Notes: a model not told the origin generated them from the letters alone. A DNA stretch of 64,000 bases from JANWXD01 sp037446115 (GCA_037446115.1 JBBIJF010000001.1:124001-188000), one strand, 5' to 3'; shown: positions 1-8,807, counted from the first letter of the stretch. Translations and numbers: made by a program.

Positions 1-618
1 GTCCGCCACATCGCCTTTGAAAAAAGCATCCCTCACGGAATCGGCGCAGGGGACATCAATCGGGACGGCCGCACGGATATCCTCACACCGCGCGGGTGGC
101 TGGAAGCTCCGCCGGATCCCCGGTCGGGCGCATGGACCTTCCACCCCGACTTCAATCTGGGAGCCACGGGTTTCCTGCACGTCCTCGACGTCAACGAGGA
201 CGGCCGCCCGGACCTCGTCGGCTCGATGGCGCACGACTACGGCGTTTTCTGGCTCGAACGCCGCGAAGAGGGCGCGTGGCGCAAGCACGTGATTGACGAT
301 TCCTGGTCGCAGGCCCATGCCCTCAGCGTCGCGGATCTGAACGGCGACGGGCGGCCGGACCTGATCACGGGCAAGCGGTACATGGCGCACAACGGGCGCG
401 ATCCGGGCGAACGCGAGCCACTGGGAGTCTATTGGTACGAGTACCGTCAGGGCGCCGCCGGCATCGAATGGATCCGCCACATCGTGGACTACAGCACGCG
501 CGCCGGAGGAGGCATGCAGATCCCGGTAGCGGACCTGGACGGCGACGGCGACCTGGATTTTGCCGTGGCGGGCAAGAGCGGTCTGTTTCTGTTCGAGAAC
601 CTGACGGTCTCCCGCTGA
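1..618 (+). CDS. FG-GAP/VCBS repeat protein, C-terminal part
   Basis: The reading frame is open from the first base, so only the last 205 residues are visible. Four calcium-binding-type loops occur: DINRDGRTD (about residue 18), DVNEDGRPD (63), DLNGDGRPD (113) and DLDGDGDLD (180). These are the hallmark of FG-GAP/VCBS beta-propeller blades, found in secreted or surface proteins that bind ligands or polysaccharide. The final loop is followed by a short strand ending FLFENLTVSR, which looks like a natural propeller end. The upstream part, including any signal peptide or catalytic domain, lies outside the window, so the substrate cannot be named. The gene converges on the TPR gene, with a 12-base palindrome between them. 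Confidence 0.85.
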   Translation, partial: VRHIAFEKSIPHGIGAGDINRDGRTDILTPRGWLEAPPDPRSGAWTFHPDFNLGATGFLHVLDVNEDGRPDLVGSMAHDYGVFWLERREEGAWRKHVIDDSWSQAHALSVADLNGDGRPDLITGKRYMAHNGRDPGEREPLGVYWYEYRQGAAGIEWIRHIVDYSTRAGGGMQIPVADLDGDGDLDFAVAGKSGLFLFENLTVSR

Positions 619-631
619 GGCGTCAGGTTGG

Positions 632-643
632 GGGGTCGACCCC
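632..643. terminator. 12-base palindrome between convergent genes
   Basis: GGGGTCGACCCC is a perfect palindrome in the 41 bases separating the stop of the FG-GAP gene from the stop of the TPR gene. It could form a short GC hairpin acting in both directions. There is no T run on either side, so an intrinsic terminator role is only a guess. Confidence 0.25.
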
Positions 644-659
644 GTCGCTGGGGGCGCAA

Positions 660-2300
660 TCAGGAAGGCTCTTGCGGCTCGAAGTAGCCGTGGGCGAACT
701 CGGGCCTGACTTCCAGCGCCTTGCGCCAGCAGCGCCGGGCCTCCTCGGTTTGCCCGAGAGCCTCCAGCGCATGGCCCAGGTTGAGCAGTGCTTCCGCAAA
801 GTTGGAGTCCGCCTCCAGGGCCTGCCGGTAGAAATCGGCTGCCTCCTTCAGGTGACCTGACCTCTGCCGTAACAGTGCGGTGTTGTAAAGAACGTCGGGC
901 GAACGCTCGCCGCGTTCGATGAGCCGAAGGTGGAGCTCGAGGGCCGTGGCGGCGTCTTCCTCTTCGAGCGCGAGAGCGGCAAGTCCGCGCAGAGCCTCCT
1001 TGGAATCGGGCTCGACGGCGAGCGCTTGTTCGAAGGCCCGCCGGGCCGCCTTGCGATCGCCCAGTTTCCAGCGCGCGATACCCAGGTTGATCCACGCTGC
1101 GGTCCAGTCCGAGCGCCGGGCGATGCACTGCTCAAAGCATTCCGCGCTCCGCATCGGGTCACCCCGCGCTAAGCGCAGATAGCCGAGGCGAAAACAAGCT
1201 TCCTCCCGGCCTGACTCGGTTTCGAGCAGCTTTTCGTACAGCTTTTCGGCCGCCTCCGTCTCGCCGACCTGCTCAAGCAGTAGTGCGAGGTTCCAACCGG
1301 CGGTCTCATGGTTCGGGTCCAGTCGCAGGGCCCGCTCGTACGCTTTGCGGGCAGCGGCCAGGTCGCCGAGTTCCTGGTTTACCGTGCCCAGGTTCACGTG
1401 GACCTGCGGGCTGTCGGCGCGCAGCCGTGCCGCCTGCGCGTAGGCGCCCGCGGCCTGCTCGAGCCGTCCCGCCTTTTGGTGTGCCACTCCGAGGTTGAAC
1501 CAGGCTTCGAAGTGATCCGGGGCGGCTTCAACGAGGCGGGTGCAAAAGGCGGCCGCCGCATCCCAGTCACTGCGCGCCAGCGCGGCGGCGGCAAGGCCCT
1601 CTAACGCCACGCGAGAGTCCGGTCGCAGTGAGAGCAACTGTTCTGCCGCCTCCTGCACGGCATCGAAATCCTGCCGGGCCATCTCGGCCGCCACCAGATT
1701 CCGGAGAGCCTCCTCGGAGGTCGGATTTTGGCGCAGGATGCGCCGATAGAGTTGGCCTGCGTCCTCCAACCGGCCTTGCAACTGCAGCGCCACAGCCTTA
1801 CCGAGTTGCGCAGCTTCCAGCTGGGGCTTCCGCTCCAGGCAGCGGTCGAAGGCCTCGAGCGCCGCCTCAAGCCTTCCCAAATGCAGGCAGCAGATCCCGA
1901 CGGCGAGCTGTGCATCGGTCCATTGCGCATCGCCGTGCACGGCGCGTTCGAACCTCTCGAGGGCTTCTTCCCACCGGCCCAGCCGTTCCAGGCACACCGC
2001 CAGGCTGAAGGAGGCTCCGCGGTGCTGCGGGTCGGCTTGCAGCAGCTTGCGGTAGCTGGACGCTGCCTCCTCGTACTGTCCCAGTTCGAAGTGCAGGCGC
2101 CCGAGAGCCAGGTAAATCTCCGGCTCGCGCTCGCCGCGGTCTAAAGCGGCGTATAGCTCATCCAGGGCTTCCTGCGCCTTGCCCTCCAGGTGCAGCGTCA
2201 CCGCACGCGCCAGGGCCGGCGAAGCGCTGCTACTTGCGCCGCTTTCGCGAAGCGCACTTCGGCGGGATGCGGACGTTTCGTGAGTCCTCTTGCCGCTCAT
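660..2300 (-). CDS. Tetratricopeptide repeat protein
   Basis: 546 residues. From about residue 35 to the C-terminus the protein is a continuous array of 34-residue TPR helices with the usual W/L-G-Y-A-F-P pattern (for example ALGRLHFELGQYEEAASSYR and NLGHALEALGQTEEARRCWR), roughly fourteen units. TPR arrays are protein-protein scaffolds; no catalytic domain or signal peptide is visible. I chose the ATG at 2300 rather than the upstream start at 2357 because it is preceded by GGAGAGGAG and because this ATG overlaps the stop codon of the zinc-ribbon membrane protein (ATGA, 2297-2300). Translation is therefore probably coupled and the two products likely act together, perhaps as a membrane-tethered assembly. 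The biological process is unknown. Confidence 0.85.
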   Translation of the reverse strand: MSGKRTHETSASRRSALRESGASSSASPALARAVTLHLEGKAQEALDELYAALDRGEREPEIYLALGRLHFELGQYEEAASSYRKLLQADPQHRGASFSLAVCLERLGRWEEALERFERAVHGDAQWTDAQLAVGICCLHLGRLEAALEAFDRCLERKPQLEAAQLGKAVALQLQGRLEDAGQLYRRILRQNPTSEEALRNLVAAEMARQDFDAVQEAAEQLLSLRPDSRVALEGLAAAALARSDWDAAAAFCTRLVEAAPDHFEAWFNLGVAHQKAGRLEQAAGAYAQAARLRADSPQVHVNLGTVNQELGDLAAARKAYERALRLDPNHETAGWNLALLLEQVGETEAAEKLYEKLLETESGREEACFRLGYLRLARGDPMRSAECFEQCIARRSDWTAAWINLGIARWKLGDRKAARRAFEQALAVEPDSKEALRGLAALALEEEDAATALELHLRLIERGERSPDVLYNTALLRQRSGHLKEAADFYRQALEADSNFAEALLNLGHALEALGQTEEARRCWRKALEVRPEFAHGYFEPQEPS

Positions 2301-4321
2301 GGGACACTCCTCTCCCTTTCGTGGGCCGTAGATGCCGGCCCGCGCAGATACGCGCACAACTTACCTAGTAGGTCATCCTGGTGGGAGACCTTCATCCAGT
2401 ACAGGCGTGCGCGCTCGCCCGTGTCCGCGAAAAAACCGACACCGCCGCGCTGGAGCCGGCCGTCGCTCCACACATCCACGACCTCGCCGGCAATGAGGGT
2501 CGTGAACGTGCTGCCCTTGACAACGCAGGCCACAGCGTAGGGCACGCCGTTCTGTACCACGACGCGCACCGGGACTTCGGTGCGGCGCTCGGCTTTACCT
2601 GCGATCACGGCGTAGCGGACCAGCGAGAGAGCGGGCAGTGGTCCCGGCTGGACGATGCGGATCTTCGCAGCGTAGTAGTGATTCGTGTCTTGTGCGCGGT
2701 AAACCCAGCATACGGCGTTGCGTTCGATCTGGGCCAGAAACTCCAGCCGATAGTTCTGCATGCCTAGGGACGGTTTGTAGAGTGCCAGACGGCCGGGCAG
2801 GACGTAGCCGTCGTAGGAAAGTTTCCAGGTCTGCTGCCATGCCGGTTGCCCCTCCCAGGCTCCAAAACCAGCCCGAAAGTCATCGCTGAGCTCGATAGCG
2901 GCCCGGTTCTCGACGGCCTGCTGGATCTGTGTCCAGCGCTGTCGCGCAAAATCCCGAGCGGGGAAACGAGTCGCCGCGATCCATAGCAAGCACGCCGCGC
3001 TGAGGCCTCCTGCGAGCCACCAAGCATGCGGCTGGCACACCTCCCAAGTCCAGGAGGCAGAGCGAACGAGGCGGTGCCGCCAGTCTGCACCCGAGGAATG
3101 AGGCCACGCGCCAGACAGCACGCGCAAGTCGAACGCACGCGGCGCGGTGACGTCGGGTGCCCGCAACGGGAGAGCCGGGACGGGTCGCGGGAGGCAATCT
3201 CCCACGGTGGGGCAGAGCCAGTGAGCCTCCGGTCCCGAAGGTTCCTTCACTGGCTTGTCGCAGTGTACCGGTCGCGGGGTATGCCCCGATCCGCTCGTAG
3301 GCGCTCCGGGTTCCACCGGAACGAACGGGGCAGCCTCTGCGGACCGCAGTGCCGAGACTGCCGCCGCTCGGACGGAAAGCAGCGGGAAGATCCCCCGAGC
3401 TACAAGCCGGGTCAGGTTTCCGCGTGCAAGCGTCGGCCGGGCGATCTCCGGCGTGGGGAAGAGCGCTACGGATTCCGGAGGTCGAGACTGCGTGGTCCCT
3501 GCCGGGGCCCGCCACAGTGGGAGGCAAGAGATCGCCGGTAGTTGCGTCGCCGCAGCCGTAGAAATGTTTGCGACGGGAGGGCAAACGGTACGGCTCCACG
3601 GAAGCGGACTTGGGGCGGGCAAGGGCCGCGCAGAGGGAGGCCGGACGGGAACGGCAAGTGAAAGCCGCGCCGTACATGCCGCGGGAACCACGGCGACTCG
3701 GGCCGGTTCATCGTCCCAAACAGCGGGCGCCAAGGTGGCTTGCAGTCGTGCGTGCCATGACACATCGCTTCGGAATGGCGCAAAGCGGGCCGCCACAGGG
3801 CGTGGGGCCTCACAAACCGGCGCGTCCATGCGCGCGGCTCGCGCAAGCCTGGGCCGGAGGCAAACGATGTCCCCACTCCGCTCCGGCCAGTTGATGACTG
3901 GTGTGAAACCAGGCGCTGCGGCACACACTGCGCTTGCCGGACGGAGCGCGGCGGGGGTCATTCTTGTGCAGGCGGTCGGAGCGCCCGTCAGAGCCGGGCA
4001 CCCGAGGCTCATTCGGAGGCGGGGAAAGGCCGGCTGGAGGAGGAGATGTTCTACTCCTGCGGTTTGGAACCGCCCCTGCGGCCGCTGTGCAGGTAGACTG
4101 CCGGGCAGGAAACTTCGCAGGGGCGGGACGCCTGGTCCCGCCTTCTGCCCTGCACGGTTTTTTTCGCCGCCGGAGTCAGCATCCGCGGGCGGCTCCAGCA
4201 AGCGTTCCAGAGCCAGTTTGGTGAGTTTCTTGTGCTGCTTGCGATGCCGGCTCGAACAGAACTGACCGTCTGTCAAGCCCTTTAAGAACCCCAGCGGTTT
4301 GCCACAGTAGAGGCAGCGCAT
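2297..4321 (-). CDS. Zinc-ribbon, single-pass membrane protein with C-terminal lectin-like domain
   Basis: 674 residues. The N-terminus MRCLYCGKPL carries C3 and C6, followed by C22 and H26/H30, which together look like a small zinc-binding knuckle. A long proline/alanine/arginine-rich low-complexity region (about 60-430) follows. A hydrophobic helix at about 434-453 (WWLAGGLSAACLLWIAATRF) is flanked by charged residues. The last 200 residues (about 475-655) begin LSDDFRAGFGAWEG and resemble a concanavalin-like/DUF1080-type beta sandwich. Topology is inferred: cytoplasmic zinc end and periplasmic sandwich domain. The stop codon overlaps the start of the TPR gene (ATGA). The DNA of the linker is fully open on several frames because of its high G+C, but the frame chosen holds the recognisable ends. 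Function unknown. Confidence 0.7.
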   Translation of the reverse strand: MRCLYCGKPLGFLKGLTDGQFCSSRHRKQHKKLTKLALERLLEPPADADSGGEKNRAGQKAGPGVPPLRSFLPGSLPAQRPQGRFQTAGVEHLLLQPAFPRLRMSLGCPALTGAPTACTRMTPAALRPASAVCAAAPGFTPVINWPERSGDIVCLRPRLARAARMDAPVCEAPRPVAARFAPFRSDVSWHARLQATLAPAVWDDEPARVAVVPAACTARLSLAVPVRPPSARPLPAPSPLPWSRTVCPPVANISTAAATQLPAISCLPLWRAPAGTTQSRPPESVALFPTPEIARPTLARGNLTRLVARGIFPLLSVRAAAVSALRSAEAAPFVPVEPGAPTSGSGHTPRPVHCDKPVKEPSGPEAHWLCPTVGDCLPRPVPALPLRAPDVTAPRAFDLRVLSGAWPHSSGADWRHRLVRSASWTWEVCQPHAWWLAGGLSAACLLWIAATRFPARDFARQRWTQIQQAVENRAAIELSDDFRAGFGAWEGQPAWQQTWKLSYDGYVLPGRLALYKPSLGMQNYRLEFLAQIERNAVCWVYRAQDTNHYYAAKIRIVQPGPLPALSLVRYAVIAGKAERRTEVPVRVVVQNGVPYAVACVVKGSTFTTLIAGEVVDVWSDGRLQRGGVGFFADTGERARLYWMKVSHQDDLLGKLCAYLRGPASTAHERERSVP

Positions 4322-4442
4322 GTCGCCGATCCGAACACACAGCGCCCGGGCCGACAGCCACTCCGCCCGGCAGCCGTAGCGCCTTCTCTCAATCCTTCGG
4401 CGCGGTGCGCCTGAGAGTCGATGGGAGAATCGGATCTGCAGT

Positions 4443-4470
4443 CCCGGGCCTTATGCCCTACGGGCCCGGG
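4443..4470. terminator. GC-rich hairpin downstream of the BON gene
   Basis: CCCGGGCC (4443-4450) pairs perfectly with GGCCCGGG (4463-4470) across a 12-base loop, in the 166-base gap between the stop of the BON gene and the start of the zinc-ribbon membrane gene, both on the minus strand. There is no T tract on the minus strand, so it may be a rho-type pause or attenuator rather than an intrinsic terminator. Nothing else is recognisable in this gap. Confidence 0.3.
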
Positions 4471-4487
4471 GGGAAATACCTGAGGGG

Positions 4488-4874
4488 CTACCGTGGCGGG
4501 ACCTCACTGCGCGGCTCGCCTCGGCGCACCTGCACCCTTCGCCGGCCGGTAGTGAGGTTCCCCGCCGCCTTCAGGCGGGCGGCTTCGTTCACCTCCACTT
4601 TGTTGATCACCTTCTTTGCGCCGGCGCTCTTGGCCATGCGGGTGGCCGCACCTTTGCGCTGGATCACGTTCGTGCGTCCTTCGATGACGGCCACCCCGCC
4701 CTGCACGCGCACCGTGAATCCGTCTTCGGCCACCTTGGACTTAGCAAAGCGCTCGCGGATGGCTGCCTCCAGCTGGGCATCGGTCAGCACAGGACGTGGC
4801 ACGCCGGACCTGTGCTGAGCTGCGTACAGTGAAACGGCAAGCAAACTGCAACACACCATGGACTTCGGCGACAT
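4488..4874 (-). CDS. Secreted BON-domain protein
   Basis: 128 residues from the ATG at 4874. The N-terminus MSPKSMVCCSLLAVSLYAAQ is a plausible signal peptide. Residues about 32-95 form one BON domain: a helix AQLEAAIRERFAKSKV, a strand pair around FTVRVQGGVAVIEG, then the conserved run TRMAKSAGAKKVINKVEV. BON domains bind phospholipid or envelope components and occur in OsmY-like and secretin-associated proteins. The tail is basic (TTGRRRVQVRRGE). A longer start at 4925 would overlap the divergent oxidoreductase gene and hide the signal sequence, so I prefer the inner ATG. The precise envelope role is not evident. Confidence 0.75.
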   Translation of the reverse strand: MSPKSMVCCSLLAVSLYAAQHRSGVPRPVLTDAQLEAAIRERFAKSKVAEDGFTVRVQGGVAVIEGRTNVIQRKGAATRMAKSAGAKKVINKVEVNEAARLKAAGNLTTGRRRVQVRRGEPRSEVPPR

Positions 4875-4911
4875 GTCCAGCTCTCTGCTTAAAGTAGTGG
4901 CGTGAGCGCGG

Positions 4912-4917
4912 TATAAT
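4912..4917 (+). promoter_or_regulatory. -10 element (TATAAT) for the Gfo/Idh gene, predicted leaderless
   Basis: A consensus TATAAT ends 6 bases before the ATG at 4924, which would place transcription initiation at or next to the start codon. TTAAAG at 4889-4894, 17 bases upstream, is a weak -35. There is no Shine-Dalgarno sequence between the hexamer and the ATG. Confidence 0.55.
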
Positions 4918-4923
4918 TCGCAC

Positions 4924-6138
4924 ATGTCGCAAGGGTCGTTTCACCGTCGCGATCTGTTTCGTACAGCCGGAGCGAGCGCCCTGGCGCTATCGGCTGCCTC
5001 CTACTCCCGGCTTCTCGGGGCGAATGACCGCCTCGGGCTGGGGGTCATCGGGACGGGCGAGCGGGGGCGCTTTGTCATGGCCCAGTTCCAGCAGGTGGCC
5101 GAGGTGGATGTGGTCGCCGTATGCGACGTCTATGGGGAGCAACTGGACCGGGCCAAGCAGAAAGCTCCTAACGCGCGATCGTTCACCGATCACCGCAAGC
5201 TCCTGGAAATGAAAGAGGTGGATATTGTCCTGGTGGCGACGCCGGATCACTGGCATGCAGCCACCACCCTCGATGCCTTAGAGGCGGGCAAAGACGTCTA
5301 TGTGGAAAAGCCCCTGACGTTGCGCATCGAGGAAGGCCCGGCTCTGGTGCGTGCCGCACGCGTTCATGGCCGTATCTGTCAGGTGGGCATGCAACAGCGC
5401 TCTGGCAAGCACTATCTGGAGGCGAAGGCCGAATACGTGGACAAGGGCCGCCTGGGACGGGTCACCCTGGCCCGGACCTGGTGGCACGGCAACGCCTATC
5501 ATCTCCGCCGTGCTCCTGCCTACCTCGACAAGCAGCCCTCTAATCTGGACTGGGCGCGCTTCCTCGGCCCGGTGAAGTGGCGCGAGTATGATCCGCAGCA
5601 GTATTGGAACTGGCGCGCGTATCTCGACTTTGGCGGCGGTCAGGTGACGGATCTATTTACGCACTGGATTGACGTGGTCCACATGTTTCTCGGCAAGGAC
5701 ATTCCCACGGCGGCGGTGGCCGCCGGAGGCGTATACCATTACAAGGACGGCCGGACGGCGCCGGATACGATCAACGTTTTGCTGGAGTATGGGGACGAGT
5801 TCACCGCCACTTTCGAGGCGACGCTCGTGCCGGGCATTCGCGGCGCCGCCGTGGAGATCTGCGGCACCGAAGGCCGCCTGTGGATTGACCGGGGGCGCTA
5901 TGAGTTTCATCCCGCCGGGCGCGGCGCCCAACCCATCGTCGTCAAAGCGGAAGACCCCGACATGACGCTGGCGCACGTTAAGAATTTCCTGGACTGCGTC
6001 CGCTCACGGCAGCTTCCGAACGGCGACGTGCTGATCGGCCATCGCTCCGCGCAGGCTTCCCACCTGGGCAACATCGCGTATCTGGAAAAGCGGCGCATCA
6101 AGTTCGACCCCGTGCGCGAGGAAATCCTCCCCCTCTAA
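4924..6138 (+). CDS. Gfo/Idh/MocA family oxidoreductase with Tat signal
   Basis: 404 residues. The N-terminus has a twin-arginine motif (HRRDLFRTAGASALALSAAS), indicating folded export to the periplasm. The Rossmann fingerprint GLGVIGTGERGRF follows at about residue 39. The family signature is VATPDHWHAATTLDALEAGKDVYVEKPLT, split here as ATPDHWHAA and DVYVEKPL; the EKP lysine is the conserved catalytic residue. A C-terminal alpha/beta substrate domain follows (FGGGQVTDLFTHWIDVVH). Enzymes of this type oxidise or epimerise sugars with NAD(P), often with tightly bound cofactor when Tat-exported. The substrate cannot be told. The gene appears monocistronic and probably leaderless (TATAAT 6 bases upstream). 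Confidence 0.92.
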   Translation: MSQGSFHRRDLFRTAGASALALSAASYSRLLGANDRLGLGVIGTGERGRFVMAQFQQVAEVDVVAVCDVYGEQLDRAKQKAPNARSFTDHRKLLEMKEVDIVLVATPDHWHAATTLDALEAGKDVYVEKPLTLRIEEGPALVRAARVHGRICQVGMQQRSGKHYLEAKAEYVDKGRLGRVTLARTWWHGNAYHLRRAPAYLDKQPSNLDWARFLGPVKWREYDPQQYWNWRAYLDFGGGQVTDLFTHWIDVVHMFLGKDIPTAAVAAGGVYHYKDGRTAPDTINVLLEYGDEFTATFEATLVPGIRGAAVEICGTEGRLWIDRGRYEFHPAGRGAQPIVVKAEDPDMTLAHVKNFLDCVRSRQLPNGDVLIGHRSAQASHLGNIAYLEKRRIKFDPVREEILPL

Positions 6139-6170
6139 AAATCCGTCAGCCTGGTATGTCCCCTTTTTTA
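6137..6170 (+). repeat. Dispersed intergenic repeat, copy A
   Basis: This copy contains ATCCGTCAGCCTGGTATG preceded by A's and followed by a C and T-run. The same core recurs at 21765-21795, 21797-21828, 23566-23585 and, inverted, at 23618-23637. It sits in the 51 bases between the convergent oxidoreductase and DUF481 genes. The T-rich end could help transcription termination on the plus strand. Confidence 0.8.
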
Positions 6171-6189
6171 GTGAGTCCTTTTTTGCAGC

Positions 6190-7230
6190 TCAGAAGGCGA
6201 TGCCGAGACTGCTGATCCACCCGTAGTCGTTGCGCAACACGCCTTCGGGAGGACGGCTGTCGAAGCGCTCGAACAAACGCATGTTCCAGGTGAAGGGTCC
6301 CGCCAGCGGCACGCGCAGGCCGCCGTCGAAGGTGATCCGGTAGCGGGCCGGACCGAAAAAGTTGCGAAACGCGGAGGTCTTGCTGGTCAATACAGCGCGC
6401 CCGAGGAGCGACCGCTCCAGACTGTAGCCGATCAGGCTCTCCCCGCTGGAGCCGCCGGGCGCGGTCTGTTCCGGACCCCGTCGCCGGAAGTCCTCATTGA
6501 CAAACGTCGCCCCTCCCAGCAGCGACAGCTCGGTGCGTCGAGACCGCAACACCTTCCAGCCGAAGCCGCCGCCGAGGTTCGCGCGCAGGTCCAGGAGCTG
6601 GCGCTCGTCCCGCTCCAGCGCCGCCAAGGTGAAAACGAACGTTTCGGTACCCAGAGACCGGTCCAAACGCAGGGAGCCGGTGTGGCGACTCGTCGTGGGC
6701 GCGTCCGACTGGCGACTGAAAAGCGAGCTGGCATCTACTTGCATCCGCCACGCCGGGGTGCGGTACTGCGTGCGTACTCCCAGGGAGGACTGACTCAACC
6801 GCGAGTTTCCCCGGGCGAGGCTGTAGCCCACATCCACGCTGCCCTCGAGCGCCTTCCAGAAGCTCTCCTCCGCACCTGCTTCGGAGGCGGGCTCCATGGC
6901 CACCACGCGCAGCGGTTCGATGGAGACGACGTCGTCCTGCGAGATCACGTCCACACCTCTCGGGGAGACCGAAACCAGGCCCGTCAGTTGTCGCTGGTTG
7001 TCGGTCTCGACGCGGAAGCGTTTGCCGCTCTGCAAACGCTCCACCGCGCCCCAATCAATCTGGACCATGCCGGCGTAATCCGTTTTCAGGACGAGTTTGT
7101 TTTTCTCGAGCCGGATGATTTCCCCGGTCAGGCGGTCAGCGTTCTTGAGGATCACGGTGTCGGCGCGGCCGGTGCAGGCCGCCGTAAGTATCCATGCCGC
7201 CGCCGCGGAAACACGCCACGCTCTGCGCAA
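6190..7230 (-). CDS. DUF481 (YdiY-like) outer-membrane barrel protein
   Basis: 346 residues starting with TTG at 7230, which is well placed behind GGGGAGGAAGC. A signal peptide (AAAAWILTAACTGRAD) leads into an SH3-like segment typical of this family, DTVILKNADRLTGEIIRLEK, then VQIDWGAVERLQS. From about residue 130 the sequence becomes alternating amphipathic strands (DVGYSLARGNSRLSQSSLGV, LFSRQSDAPTTSRHTGSLRL) ending in an aromatic-terminated strand GWISSLGIAF, as in outer-membrane barrels. DUF481 proteins are salt- or stress-linked barrels of unknown transport role. The neighbouring upstream gene on this strand is the phosphodiesterase, 29 bases away, so co-transcription is possible. Confidence 0.85.
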   Translation of the reverse strand: MRRAWRVSAAAAWILTAACTGRADTVILKNADRLTGEIIRLEKNKLVLKTDYAGMVQIDWGAVERLQSGKRFRVETDNQRQLTGLVSVSPRGVDVISQDDVVSIEPLRVVAMEPASEAGAEESFWKALEGSVDVGYSLARGNSRLSQSSLGVRTQYRTPAWRMQVDASSLFSRQSDAPTTSRHTGSLRLDRSLGTETFVFTLAALERDERQLLDLRANLGGGFGWKVLRSRRTELSLLGGATFVNEDFRRRGPEQTAPGGSSGESLIGYSLERSLLGRAVLTSKTSAFRNFFGPARYRITFDGGLRVPLAGPFTWNMRLFERFDSRPPEGVLRNDYGWISSLGIAF

Positions 7231-7259
7231 TGCTTCCTCCCCTGTTGTTCCGGCTTACG

Positions 7260-8504
7260 TTACTGCACCGGGCACGCCCGGCAGTACACTTTCCGGGCGA
7301 CGTCCCAGCTGCCTTCCAGGTTTCCCGGCGGCTTCAGCTCGAGCAGTGAACTCAGCAGCGGAAATACGTCCGTGGCGCGGATCGCGGACAGCCGTACCCC
7401 GGGGCGGATCTGCGGTCCTGCCGAATAAAAAATTCCCAGCATGAGCGGAAAGCGCCTGGGATCCCAGCCGTGCATCCCCTTGGGTGCACTCCGCGCCGGG
7501 CCGGGCGTCGGGCTGGCGGAACGCACGGTCAGCAGGTGCGGGCCGGTGCTCATAATCACCAGATCGCCGATGCGAGCATTGCGGCGGAAGTTCAAGTGGG
7601 CCGGGATCTCGCTGCGCCGCCAGATCTGGTAGAGATTGCTCCGGCCGCGCAAGGTCCGGTAGGTTTGTTCGACGAGGCCTCGGTCTGATGAATACAGCAT
7701 CACATGAACCGTGTCGTTGACGACTTTGAACCGGCTGAAGTCGGCATGATCGGTGATATCCACATACGGCCCGCACGCCATCATGCCGTGGTCCGAGACC
7801 ACCACGACGTTGACGGCGGGCCGGACCCGTTGCAGGCCCTCGAACAGCTGCCCCAGGGAGCGGTCCAGTTCTTTCACCGCGCGCTCCGTCTCCCGACTGT
7901 CGGGTCCGTGTTGATGTCCCGCGCTGTCCACGTCTGAGAAGTAGGCAATCACGAGGTGGGGCCGGCGCTCTTCGGGCAGGTGAAACCATTCGAGCACCTG
8001 ACGGATCCTCTCCTCGCGCGTAGTAGCGGGGTTGTAGGGATGGAAAAACGTCGGCAGCGTATTCTGGATCGGAGCGCTCGTGCCGGGCCAAAAGTACGTA
8101 GCCGTGCGCATACCCTGCTGCTCTGCCAGGACCCAGATGGGCGTGCCGCCGTACCAGGAGCCGTCGGACTGATCGTTCCGAAAATAGAATTCCTGCTTAC
8201 GTTCGGGATCCCAAAAGCGATTCCCCACAATGCCGTGGCGTTCCGGGGACAATCCGGTGGCCAGCGTGTAGAAATTCGGAAAGGTCAGGGAAGGATACGA
8301 AGGGATGAGGGCTCCGGCAGAGGCGCCGCGCTCGGCGAGAGCCAGGAGGTTTTTGGCGCCATAACGCTCGGCATAGTCGAACCGGAAACCATCCAGCCCG
8401 ATCAACAGAACATACGGCTTGTGGCGCTGGGCGGGCGCGTTGAGCGGCTGCGCAGCCAGGCCCCGCAGCAGGACCAGCAGGAGCGCCAGCAACCCCCGGA
8501 GCAT
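7260..8504 (-). CDS. Ectonucleotide pyrophosphatase/phosphodiesterase family protein
   Basis: 414 residues with a signal peptide (LLALLLVLLRGLAAQP). The alkaline-phosphatase-superfamily metal site is complete: LLIGLDGFRFDY gives the first Asp; PSLTFPNFYTLATG carries the nucleophilic Thr; SDVDSAGHQHGPDS gives Asp and His; VVVSDHGM gives Asp-His; and MHGWDP gives the last His. Family members hydrolyse phosphodiester or pyrophosphate bonds in nucleotides, nucleotide sugars or lipids, here in the periplasm. The gene starts 6 bases after zapA ends, so it is likely transcribed with the ribosomal-protein cluster, which is an odd partnership. Confidence 0.9.
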   Translation of the reverse strand: MLRGLLALLLVLLRGLAAQPLNAPAQRHKPYVLLIGLDGFRFDYAERYGAKNLLALAERGASAGALIPSYPSLTFPNFYTLATGLSPERHGIVGNRFWDPERKQEFYFRNDQSDGSWYGGTPIWVLAEQQGMRTATYFWPGTSAPIQNTLPTFFHPYNPATTREERIRQVLEWFHLPEERRPHLVIAYFSDVDSAGHQHGPDSRETERAVKELDRSLGQLFEGLQRVRPAVNVVVVSDHGMMACGPYVDITDHADFSRFKVVNDTVHVMLYSSDRGLVEQTYRTLRGRSNLYQIWRRSEIPAHLNFRRNARIGDLVIMSTGPHLLTVRSASPTPGPARSAPKGMHGWDPRRFPLMLGIFYSAGPQIRPGVRLSAIRATDVFPLLSSLLELKPPGNLEGSWDVARKVYCRACPVQ

Positions 8505-8510
8505 GGCGCT

Positions 8511-8807
8511 TTATCCGGGCTCGACGAGGTGCTCGAGCAGCGCCGAAAACTCCTGGCTTTTTTGCTCGACGCGCTGCTTGAGGGCCGCCAGCTCCGATTC
8601 CAGCGATCGCAGCCGGTCCGCCAAGTGCAGACAGGCCAGTACAGCCACCCGCACGCTGTCGGTCTGACCGGTCTTTGAGGCGATGGAATCCATCAATGCG
8701 TCCACCTCGCGGGCAAGCATTTCCAGCTCCGCCGGATCCGACCGCGTGCGCAAGGCGTAGCTCTGCCCGAAAATGGTGACCCGCACCGGCCTCGCTTCCG
8801 GCTCCAT
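8511..8807 (-). CDS. zapA: Cell division protein ZapA
   Basis: 98 residues. The N-terminal half has the ZapA fold signature (RVTIFGQSYALRTRSDPAEL, then EMLAREVDALMDSIA) and SVRVAVLACLHLADRL, followed by a C-terminal coiled coil (LESELAALKQRVEQKSQEF). ZapA cross-links FtsZ filaments at midcell. It is 25 bases downstream of a 96-residue coiled-coil gene that may encode its partner. Length matches the family (about 100 residues). Confidence 0.88.
   Translation of the reverse strand: MEPEARPVRVTIFGQSYALRTRSDPAELEMLAREVDALMDSIASKTGQTDSVRVAVLACLHLADRLRSLESELAALKQRVEQKSQEFSALLEHLVEPG

Noticed and set aside
3255..4265. Plus-strand frame within the zinc-ribbon membrane gene
   Set aside because: Low-complexity composition in both strands makes long frames by chance; the minus-strand frame has a zinc knuckle, a membrane helix and coupling to the TPR gene.
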